Assembly (NCBI RefSeq): GCF_013363755.1
Contig: NZ_CP054840.1
Coordinates: forward strand, 3,527,501-3,591,500
Length of the DNA: 64,000 nt
From: Comamonas antarctica
Lineage (GTDB): Bacteria; Pseudomonadota; Gammaproteobacteria; Burkholderiales; Burkholderiaceae_C
Reading direction: 5' to 3'
The notes under the pieces were generated by a model. The model had not been told where the DNA came from, made no database searches, and was given only the letters and a program-made list of their open reading frames with translations. A program made the translations under genes and the position numbers. This document shows, one piece after another, positions 9,064-16,062 of this stretch. The number at the start of each line of letters is the position of its first letter. Positions within the stretch are counted from its first letter, which is position 1.

Positions 9064-9942
9064 ATGGAATTCTCAAAGGACTTTCTCAAGGCCAAAAGCC
9101 CCTGCGCGTCAGGGTTTCGCTGGTTCATACGCCACCAGCACGAAGGACAGGACTACCAGCTGCTGCTCGACAATCTGGTGCGCGACGGCCGCGTCGACGA
9201 TGCGTGCTGGCTGCTGTCGCAGTTCGGCCCCACGGATGCCGAACTGCATCTCGAGCACCTCGAGGCCGAGGCGCTGGTCTTTGCCGGCAGCGTCTTCGTT
9301 GCGGGCGATGTGCGCGTGGCCGGGGTGCTGCGCGTGGGCGGCCAGTTGCAGGCCGGCGCGGGCGTGCGCGCGGCACGGCTCGAAGCCGGCGCCGACGTCC
9401 ACAGCGGCGGCGCGATCTTCATCGGCGGCGCGCTGCGCGCGGGCGGCACCGTCAAGGCCGCCTGGAGCATAGAAACCCAGGGCGGCATCGACTGCGAAAA
9501 GCTGCGCAGCGGCTGGGGCGTGGAGTGCGCGGGCGATCTGACGCTGGCCGGCGAAGGCCAGATCGGCCAGGAGCTGCTGGTACGGGGCGATATCCATTGC
9601 GCCAAGAGCCTGCGCAGCGGCGCCGCGCTCACGGGCCAGGGCGACATCCACGCGCGCCATGGCATCGATGCCGGCGGCGATGTGCACTGCGGCCGGCACC
9701 TGCAGGCCGACTGGGGCATCCGCGCGCGCGGCGCGATCACGGCCGGCGGCGCGATCAAAGCCGGTGAAACCCTGCAGGCCGAAACCGAGATCTGCGCCGG
9801 ACCGGGCTATGGCGTGTATGCGGGCTTGAGCGTGCAGATGGGCGCGTGGGAAGACTGCGCCACGGTGCGCGCTGCGCGCAAGCCCGAAGGCCTGGTCAGC
9901 GGTCACTGGCAGGCGCCTGACACGGCCAGGGCCGTGGCCTGA
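9064..9942 (+). CDS. Beta-helix-like repeat protein (bactofilin-like pattern)
   Basis: 292 residues. Residues ~1-65 form a mixed helical domain (MEFSKDFLKAKSPCASGFRW). From ~66 to ~260 the chain is a series of short repeats alternating Gly-aliphatic-x-Ala/Val, for example VFAGSVFVAGDVRVAGVL and ARGAITAGGAIKAGETL. Such periodic Gly/Ile/Val patterns suggest a beta-solenoid, as in bactofilins or LbR proteins. There is no signal peptide or membrane segment, so it is probably cytoplasmic. Downstream is a hairpin and the convergent anti-sigma kinase gene. I do not recognise a named family; scaffold or polymer-forming is inference from the repeat pattern. Confidence 0.75.
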   Translation: MEFSKDFLKAKSPCASGFRWFIRHQHEGQDYQLLLDNLVRDGRVDDACWLLSQFGPTDAELHLEHLEAEALVFAGSVFVAGDVRVAGVLRVGGQLQAGAGVRAARLEAGADVHSGGAIFIGGALRAGGTVKAAWSIETQGGIDCEKLRSGWGVECAGDLTLAGEGQIGQELLVRGDIHCAKSLRSGAALTGQGDIHARHGIDAGGDVHCGRHLQADWGIRARGAITAGGAIKAGETLQAETEICAGPGYGVYAGLSVQMGAWEDCATVRAARKPEGLVSGHWQAPDTARAVA

Positions 9943-9961
9943 GGGTTCGGCGCAGCGCGGA

Positions 9962-9984
9962 CGGCGGCATGCATCGCACCGCCG
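9962..9984. terminator. Possible bidirectional hairpin terminator
   Basis: CGGCGG (9962-9967) can pair with CCGCCG (9979-9984) across an 11-base loop, placed between the convergent genes ending at 9942 and 9998. There is no clear T-tract. Confidence 0.35.
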
Positions 9985-9997
9985 CCGATGCAACGTT

Positions 9998-10435
9998 TCA
10001 GCGAGAGGCGTTACTCAGCAACGAATAGCCCAACGTCACCTCGTTGCAATCGCCGTCGCGGCGATAGTCGAAGCGCTGGGCCAGCCTGCGCACGAAATGC
10101 ACTCCCAAGCCGCCCATTTTTCTGTCCTCCAACGCCATGTCCAGATCCGGCGCCGGAATGCCGGTGGGATCGAACGCCGGGCCCTGGTCGCGCAGCACGA
10201 CCAGCACCTGGTCCGGTGCCGGCAGCTCCACCTGCACCGATACCGGCCCGCCCTGGTTGGCATAGGCATGCACGGCGACGTTGGTCAGCAGCTCATCGAG
10301 CATCAGGCCCAGCTTGGCGGTGCCGCCCATGGGCAGTTGGCAAACCTCGGCCCAGTTCTCCAGCTGCGCGAAAAAAGCCGGCAATTCCTGGACCGTGCCG
10401 TGCAGATCGCAACGCAGGGAAACTGGATTCTTCAT
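9998..10435 (-). CDS. Anti-sigma serine kinase, RsbW/BtrW-like HATPase
   Basis: 145 residues from the ATG at 10435; the frame is open further upstream to 10534, but the HATPase_c_2 domain fits the shorter start. ATP-site motifs are present: N-box LMLDELLTNVAVHAY, G1 box DQGPAFDPTG, G2 box GGLGVHFVRRL. These kinases phosphorylate a STAS antagonist on Ser and bind a sigma factor or other target. The window also codes a STAS protein (21860), a SpoIIE phosphatase (13194) and an ECF sigma factor (44363). This is therefore the BtrW counterpart of a Bordetella-type T3SS partner-switching circuit. Divergent from the sensor gene at 10521, with 85 bases between. Confidence 0.85.
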   Translation of the reverse strand: MKNPVSLRCDLHGTVQELPAFFAQLENWAEVCQLPMGGTAKLGLMLDELLTNVAVHAYANQGGPVSVQVELPAPDQVLVVLRDQGPAFDPTGIPAPDLDMALEDRKMGGLGVHFVRRLAQRFDYRRDGDCNEVTLGYSLLSNASR

Positions 10436-10520
10436 GGGCAAGGGTTGAATCAGGAACGGCTTGATACGAAGCGCGCAGTGCCCGCATGGCAGCGTTGCGC
10501 GATGGTCGGGACATTGTGAC

Positions 10521-11264
10521 ATGAGCACCCGCAATCACGACACCCCTGAAAGCTCCCTGGTCCGGCCGCTGCTTGAAGCCGGAGGCCTGTGGCTGCTGAT
10601 CGTGCTCAGCGGCGTGCTGCTGATTGCAGGATTGCTGGACCACTGGCGCCAGCAGGAGCTGCAAGCCCTCGAGCGCGCGCAGTTCGAGCTCACGCTGCTG
10701 GAAGTGCAGGGCGAACTCGAAGCCGATCTGTCGCTGGGGCGCGAACTGGAGTACAACCCGCGCATCCAGGGCCTGCTGCTGTCGCGCCTGCACAACGATG
10801 CGCAGCTCTACAGCCTTGAAGTGCTGGACCCGGACGGCCGCGCGCTTTTCAGCACGGACCGCGGCACCATCGGCGAACTGCTGCCGCCCGAAGCGCTGGC
10901 CGCGGCGCGGCAGGGCGCGGCACTGCGCCGGCCCTGGAACGCATCCATAGGCGCGACGCCGGCAATGGGCATCGACATCCGTACCCCGTTTGGCGAAACC
11001 GCGGGCCATGCGAGCGCCACCTATGCCTCGCGCGCGGCCGGCCCGCTTTCCAGCCGGATCCAGACCCGGCCGCTGCTGTTCGCGCTGCTGGCCACGGCCC
11101 TGGGCGGCATGGCTGCCATCTGGCTTGCCACGCTTGCGCAGCGCCGGCTGCAGCGCACGCAGCGCAGCGGGCGGATGGCGCAGATCGAGGCCCGGCTCGC
11201 GGCCACCGGTCAGCGGCTCGACGAGGGATCCGAACGGCTTGACGCCGTGGAGCGCATCGAATGA
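10521..11264 (+). CDS. Membrane-anchored protein with extracytoplasmic sensor-like domain
   Basis: 247 residues, ATG at 10521. One transmembrane helix near residues 17-38, an extracytoplasmic domain of ~130 residues (with YSLEVLDPDGRALFSTDRG, a Cache/PAS-like turn), a second helix near ~175-198, and a charged, probably coiled-coil cytoplasmic tail (RMAQIEARLAATGQRLDEG). No kinase, HAMP or GGDEF domain follows. The stop overlaps the next start (ATGA), so it is coupled to the multipass protein at 11261 and, beyond it, the PP2C phosphatase. Likely a signal-input subunit; no ligand or family name can be given. Confidence 0.7.
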   Translation: MSTRNHDTPESSLVRPLLEAGGLWLLIVLSGVLLIAGLLDHWRQQELQALERAQFELTLLEVQGELEADLSLGRELEYNPRIQGLLLSRLHNDAQLYSLEVLDPDGRALFSTDRGTIGELLPPEALAAARQGAALRRPWNASIGATPAMGIDIRTPFGETAGHASATYASRAAGPLSSRIQTRPLLFALLATALGGMAAIWLATLAQRRLQRTQRSGRMAQIEARLAATGQRLDEGSERLDAVERIE

Positions 11265-13204
11265 AACACAGACCTCCGCGCCAGGCAGCCCGCGACTGGA
11301 CCGCCGTGTGGCTGGGCGCCGCGGCCGCCGTGCTGTTGGCGCTGGCCGCGGCTTTCCTGTCGCAGGCCCACGCCCGCGAGATGCAGGCGCTGCGCGCGCA
11401 GGCAGCGCAGGCGCGCGCGCAGCTGATCGCGCAAGCCATCGGCCAGCGCCTGGCCAATGCCACCGCTGCCGGCATCCCCCTGGAGCAGCTGGTCGGGGTG
11501 CCCGAGTTCCTCGACCGCTGGCACGCCAGCCATCCCGAAATCGCGCATATCGCGGTCCATGGCCTCGATGGCCGGCAGCTGTGGACCGGCCATGGCCCGC
11601 CCCTGCCCGCCACACCCGAAGTCAGCGCCGGCAGCGCCGCGGTCATCGCCGCCGATGTGGCGCAGGCGCGCGTGCGCCTGCAGGTGCACAGCGGCAGCCG
11701 GCAAGGATCGGCCCAGCGCCTGGGCCAGCTGGCACCGGCGGTGCTGCTGGTGAGTGCGCTGGCTTATGTCGGTGCATTGTTTGCCTGCGCCCAGGGGCCC
11801 TGGCTGCGCAACCACGGACTGCGCACGATGGCGCGCTGGGCGCTGCGCGGCGACTACCGCCGGCTGCTGGTGCTGCCGCAGCGCCAGCCCTTCGATCTGC
11901 GCGTGCAAGACGTCGCGCAGTCGATGCGCAACATCCACGAGCGAGCCATGCGCCTGCGCCTGCTGATCGGCTCGCTGCGGCGCACCGAGCCCCAGCAGCT
12001 GCGGCGCGACTATCTCGACCAGGTGCTGCAGCAGACCGAGGGCCGGGACCGTTTTGCCGACCCCGAACCGGACATCGTGCGGCTGGTGGCAGTGCAGTCG
12101 CAGTCGCTGTGGATGGCGCTGCTGCTGTGCCTGGGCGCGGTCGGGCCGCTGGCCTATGCGCTGCGCGCGTATTCCTCCGGCGGGTTGCTGCAGGCCGCGT
12201 TGCCGGGCGCCTGCCTGGGCGCCCTGGTGCTGGCTGCGGGCGCGGGCTGGCAGCTGGCTGCGCGACTGCGGTTTGCCACGCTGAGCGTGCTGTTGATGAG
12301 CCTGGTGGCGCTGGCCCTGCCCCCCATGGCCATGCTGCTGGCAACCGGCCTGCATCCGGCCTGGATCGCGGCCTGGAACGGCCTGTTTGCGGGTGCCGCG
12401 CTGGCCGCCTGCACCCGTGCCCAGACCCACCCTGACACCCATCCGGGCTTCGTGCATGCCGCGCCCGGCATTTCCGGTGCCGCGCTGCTGGCCTGGTGGG
12501 CCGGCCTGCTTTGGCTGGCCCCGGCGCTGGGCTACTACGCGCATGCCGCGTTGCGCCCCCCCTGGGCAATGCTGGCGCTGCTGCTGCCCCTGGGGTGCGG
12601 AGTGCTTCTCGCCACGCGATGGGACGTGGCGCACAGCCCCTGGCGCGTACGCATGGCGGCCCCCATCGCGGCTGTTGCGGGGGCAACGTCCGCATGGCGT
12701 TGCACCGCGCTGGGCATGGCGGCCGGGCTGGCGTCCGGCGGCCTGCTGCTGGACCTGTCCACGTCCGGCAGCCTGCGCTCGGTGGCGCTGCAGGAGCAAT
12801 GCGCACTGGGCATGGGGCTGGCCTGGGCCTGGGCTTTTCGCGGGCCGGCCGGGACTGCCGCGCCCCTGTCAATGGCATCGCGCTGGAGCGTCGGCGCGCT
12901 GGCCGCAGCCGCCATGCTGGTGGCGGCGCAATGGCCCGCGCTGGCCGGCATGGCATGGCTTGCGCCGCTGCTGCTGGGACTGGTGCTGGGGTTGCTGCTG
13001 GGAGAAGGCCTGGTCCACGCAGCGCAGCTGCCCCAGCCTGCGGCCAGTCAGCAACTGCTGCTGGGCAGCGCGTTCGGCGCGGCACTGAGCGCGGCCGCCG
13101 CCTGGCTTGGCCTGCATGGCATGGCGCCGGTATTGGCGCTGTTGCCAGCCCTGCTGGCCGCGCCGCTGCCCGCAGTGCGCAGGAAAGGCACCCATGTCGC
13201 TTAG
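11261..13204 (+). CDS. Polytopic membrane protein with N-terminal sensor region
   Basis: 647 residues. Helix 1 near residues 15-35, an extracytoplasmic segment to ~145 (IAHIAVHGLDGRQLWTGHG resembles a Cache/PAS strand pattern), helix 2 near 150-172, then a cytoplasmic ~100-residue linker. About ten further hydrophobic helices follow between ~285 and 640, giving an MFS-like C-terminal half. It overlaps the sensor gene upstream by 4 bases and the SpoIIE phosphatase gene downstream by 11, which shows a tight operon. The layout parallels the 16063 gene (sensor plus MFS-like domain). It could sense or transport a solute and pass the signal to the phosphatase. Family not recognised. Confidence 0.7.
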   Translation: MKHRPPRQAARDWTAVWLGAAAAVLLALAAAFLSQAHAREMQALRAQAAQARAQLIAQAIGQRLANATAAGIPLEQLVGVPEFLDRWHASHPEIAHIAVHGLDGRQLWTGHGPPLPATPEVSAGSAAVIAADVAQARVRLQVHSGSRQGSAQRLGQLAPAVLLVSALAYVGALFACAQGPWLRNHGLRTMARWALRGDYRRLLVLPQRQPFDLRVQDVAQSMRNIHERAMRLRLLIGSLRRTEPQQLRRDYLDQVLQQTEGRDRFADPEPDIVRLVAVQSQSLWMALLLCLGAVGPLAYALRAYSSGGLLQAALPGACLGALVLAAGAGWQLAARLRFATLSVLLMSLVALALPPMAMLLATGLHPAWIAAWNGLFAGAALAACTRAQTHPDTHPGFVHAAPGISGAALLAWWAGLLWLAPALGYYAHAALRPPWAMLALLLPLGCGVLLATRWDVAHSPWRVRMAAPIAAVAGATSAWRCTALGMAAGLASGGLLLDLSTSGSLRSVALQEQCALGMGLAWAWAFRGPAGTAAPLSMASRWSVGALAAAAMLVAAQWPALAGMAWLAPLLLGLVLGLLLGEGLVHAAQLPQPAASQQLLLGSAFGAALSAAAAWLGLHGMAPVLALLPALLAAPLPAVRRKGTHVA

Positions 13205-15254
13205 AGCGCGAATTTTCTGCGCCATGGTGCTGGCCACGCTGTGCCTGGGCCTGCTGGGCGCGGCCCTGGTCTGGCAGTCGCTGGCGCATGCCCGGCAGCA
13301 GCAGGCCGACCGGTTGCTGCAGGCCCAGGCCGCCACCTGGCAGCGGCTGCAGGCGCAGCAGATGCAGCAGTTGCAAAGCCTGGCGGCGCAGCTGGCCGCA
13401 GGCCCGGCGACCCGGGAAGCGCTGGCGCAGCGCATGCAGGCCATGGCGCGGGCGCATGCCGGCCTGCGCATCGACCTGTTCGACGAGCACGCCGAAATGC
13501 TGGCGACCACCGTGGCCGGCGCCTTTCCCGAACCCTTTCTCGACCCGCTGGCGCTGGCGCACGGGCGCCATGATGCAGCGTCCATCCAGGGCCTGCAGCA
13601 GCTGCCGCAACGCCGCTACGGCTGGCTCCAGCCGCTGCGCGCCGGGCCGTATCTGCTGCTGCTGGGCCAGGACGCGGCGCAGCTGCTGCCGCTGCTGGCC
13701 GAGCGACTGCCGGGACAGTTCCACCTGCTCAACCTGCGCGGCACGCGCGTGGCGGCAAGCACCGACGAGGCACGCCTGTTCGCCCGGCCCGTGGTGCCGG
13801 CGCGTACGCCCCAGGTGATGACGCTGGACGCGGGCGATCCGCGCCTGGCCGGCGGACCGGCGCTGCAGCTCGTCAGCCAGCCGCTCATCGGCGCGCAGGG
13901 CCGCGTGATCGGCAGCCTGGCCTGGAGCCGCCCCGTCGCGCAGGAATTGCAGCAGGACCGGCAGTTCATGCAATACGCGGCGGCGCAGATAGTGGCGCTG
14001 GTGGCGCTTCTCACTGCGGGCCTGTTTGTCTTCCTGCGCCACGCGCTCGACCCGCTGGCGCGCAACATCGCGGTGCTGGAGCGGCTGGCCGCAGGCCACA
14101 CCGAAGCCGCGCTGGTCGCGGGCGAAGTGGATGCGGAAGACGAGTCCGGCAGCGTGGCACGCGGGGTGACGCAGATCCGTTCCGAACTGCTGAGCCTGGA
14201 GACGCTGCGCCAGGAGCGCGTGCGCACCCGGCGCCAGCAGGAGCGGCTGATCCGCGACCAGCTGCGCAGCCTGGCCGAAAACCTCGATCCGGGATCGCGG
14301 GAGGACATCCTGCAGGCGCTGGGAGCTCCGGGCGTGACGACGCCCGGCACTCCCTCCCTCCCCGCCGAGGCCCCCAACGTGCTGGCCGACCTGGCCAGCA
14401 TCCTGGGCCGGATGTCGGGCCTGGTCAGCACCCAGCAGAGCCGGCTGCTGAAGCTGCTGCGCGAGGTACAGGCCTCGGTGCAGACCCAGGCCATGCTGGC
14501 CAGCCTGCAGCAGGAACTCGAGATCGCGCGCGAGATGCAGCTGTCCATCCTTCCGCGCCAGACGCCCGACCGGCGCGAAGTCGAGGTGGCCGCAACCATG
14601 ATTGCGGCCAAGGAGATCGGTGGCGACTTCTACGACTATTTCGCCATCGATGACGACCACCTTGCCGTCGTGATTGCGGACGTGTCGGGCAAGGGCGTGC
14701 CGGCGGCATTCTTCATGGCGATTTCGCGCACGCTGCTCAAGAGCAACGGCCTGTTCCTGCGCACCCCGGGCGCCACCATTGCCGCGCTCAACGACCAGCT
14801 GTGCAACGAGAACGACCAGATGATGTTCGTCACGGTGTTCTATGCGGTGCTGCAGCTGTCCACCGGACGGTTGACCTATGTGAACGCGGGCCACAACCCG
14901 CCGCTGCTGCTGCGCCAGGGCGGCGCCGAATTCTTTCCCAAGGGCCGCAACATGGGCCTGGCGGTGCTCGACGGCCAGCAATACCACGAGGGCACGCTGC
15001 AACTGGACGCCGGCGACGGCCTGCTGCTGTTCACCGACGGCGTCACCGAAGCCAACGATGCGCAGGGTGCGCTGTACGGCGATCTGCGGCTGCTGCAGGC
15101 GGTGCAGTCGTTCGAGGCCCGGCCCGACCGGCGCGGCCACGCGCGGCAGCTGGCGGAACATGTCGTCGCGCAGGTACGCCGGTTCGAAGCCGGCGCGGCC
15201 CAGGCCGACGACATCACCGTCGTGGCGCTGACCTACCGGGGCACCGCGGCATGA
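13194..15254 (+). CDS. PP2C-type SpoIIE/RsbU-like phosphatase with HAMP (BtrU-like)
   Basis: 686 residues; ATG at 13194 preceded by AGGAAAGG. Helix 1 (~8-28), an extracytoplasmic domain (~30-255), helix 2 (~262-280), a HAMP segment starting LDPLARNIAVLERL, and a coiled linker. The SpoIIE phosphatase domain comes last (~440-685): REMQLSILPRQTPDRREVE, GGDFYDYF, ADVSGKGVPAAFFMA, LLFTDGVTEA and AQADDITVVAL. The metal-binding Asp residues are in place, so it should be active. The family dephosphorylates STAS-domain antagonists, here most likely the protein at 21860. Equivalent of BtrU in Bordetella T3SS control. The extracytoplasmic domain makes it signal-responsive. Confidence 0.92.
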   Translation: MSLRARIFCAMVLATLCLGLLGAALVWQSLAHARQQQADRLLQAQAATWQRLQAQQMQQLQSLAAQLAAGPATREALAQRMQAMARAHAGLRIDLFDEHAEMLATTVAGAFPEPFLDPLALAHGRHDAASIQGLQQLPQRRYGWLQPLRAGPYLLLLGQDAAQLLPLLAERLPGQFHLLNLRGTRVAASTDEARLFARPVVPARTPQVMTLDAGDPRLAGGPALQLVSQPLIGAQGRVIGSLAWSRPVAQELQQDRQFMQYAAAQIVALVALLTAGLFVFLRHALDPLARNIAVLERLAAGHTEAALVAGEVDAEDESGSVARGVTQIRSELLSLETLRQERVRTRRQQERLIRDQLRSLAENLDPGSREDILQALGAPGVTTPGTPSLPAEAPNVLADLASILGRMSGLVSTQQSRLLKLLREVQASVQTQAMLASLQQELEIAREMQLSILPRQTPDRREVEVAATMIAAKEIGGDFYDYFAIDDDHLAVVIADVSGKGVPAAFFMAISRTLLKSNGLFLRTPGATIAALNDQLCNENDQMMFVTVFYAVLQLSTGRLTYVNAGHNPPLLLRQGGAEFFPKGRNMGLAVLDGQQYHEGTLQLDAGDGLLLFTDGVTEANDAQGALYGDLRLLQAVQSFEARPDRRGHARQLAEHVVAQVRRFEAGAAQADDITVVALTYRGTAA

Positions 15255-15988
15255 CCCGGCGCCGCGGCATCGGGCAGCCGCCGGGCGTAGCGCAGCATGC
15301 GCCGCGGGCCGTCGACGGCATCCGCGATGCCGCAATAACCGTCTGCCACCGCGGCGCGCAGCTGCGCGAAATCGCCGGCGGCAATCAGCCGGCTTCCGCC
15401 CAGGTCCCAGCGCGCGTGCCCCAGCAGATCGATCTGCAGCACATGGCGCTGCAAGCCATCGATCTCCCCGGTCCACGCAATCCACATGCCATGCGCCAGC
15501 AGGTTGTGGCAGCTCGCCGCGTTGTGCAGCGACACCATGGCCAGGCACAGCGGCCGGCCATAGGCCTGCGCCAGCGCGCAGCGCAGCTTCAGCAGCAGCG
15601 CCTGCAGCTGGCGGCCGCGCCAGCCGGCGCGCACCATGCAGCTGGCGAGGTGCGCGACCCGGGCCTGCGCATCCGGCGCCAGACCGGCCACGGCGCCCAG
15701 GTGGCCCGCCTCGCCTGGCTCGGGTGCTCCCAGCATCGCGTAGGCGACCAGTTCGGCACCGAGGAACACGCCGATGGCATGGCCACGCGGCAGCGAATGC
15801 TGGGCAAAAAAAGCGGCTTCATCGGCTTCGCGCACATACATGTCGGGATGCGCGAGCCCGGCCAGCACCTCGTCGCGCAGTCGCACCCAGGCCGGGAAAT
15901 CCGCGGGTGTCAAAACACGCAATGCCGCGCCAGGCAACTGCGGCAGGCTGTGGGGAGGAGCAAAGACGGGAGGTGTTCTCAAAGCCAA
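15233..15988 (-). CDS. GNAT-family N-acetyltransferase
   Basis: 251 residues from a TTG at 15988 with GGAGA 6-7 bases upstream; the frame is open to 16078, but that longer form has an odd N-terminus. The region LASCMVRAGWRGRQLQALL contains the acetyl-CoA-binding signature R-x-x-G/R-x-G/A in degenerate form (Arg-Gly-Arg). Strands such as HAIGVFLGAELVAYAML precede it, and CLAMVSLHNAASCHNLLAHGM follows. Substrate unknown. It lies on the opposite strand between the phosphatase and the MFS-like sensor, overlapping the phosphatase 3' end by 22 bases and splitting the sensory module. Confidence 0.7.
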   Translation of the reverse strand: MALRTPPVFAPPHSLPQLPGAALRVLTPADFPAWVRLRDEVLAGLAHPDMYVREADEAAFFAQHSLPRGHAIGVFLGAELVAYAMLGAPEPGEAGHLGAVAGLAPDAQARVAHLASCMVRAGWRGRQLQALLLKLRCALAQAYGRPLCLAMVSLHNAASCHNLLAHGMWIAWTGEIDGLQRHVLQIDLLGHARWDLGGSRLIAAGDFAQLRAAVADGYCGIADAVDGPRRMLRYARRLPDAAAPGHAAVPR

Positions 15989-16062
15989 GCTGCGTCTCCG
16001 GCAAAAGGCATGCGGCGCAGCTCTGCGTGCGCTTGTCCCGACTATAAGGCAGGACGCGCCCG

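Noticed and set aside
11643..15548. 1301-codon minus-strand open frame
   Set aside because: It lies antisense to the well-supported membrane protein and SpoIIE phosphatase genes; its product is compositionally odd (Arg/Gln/His/Ala-rich, no domains). Long antisense frames are expected in GC-rich DNA.
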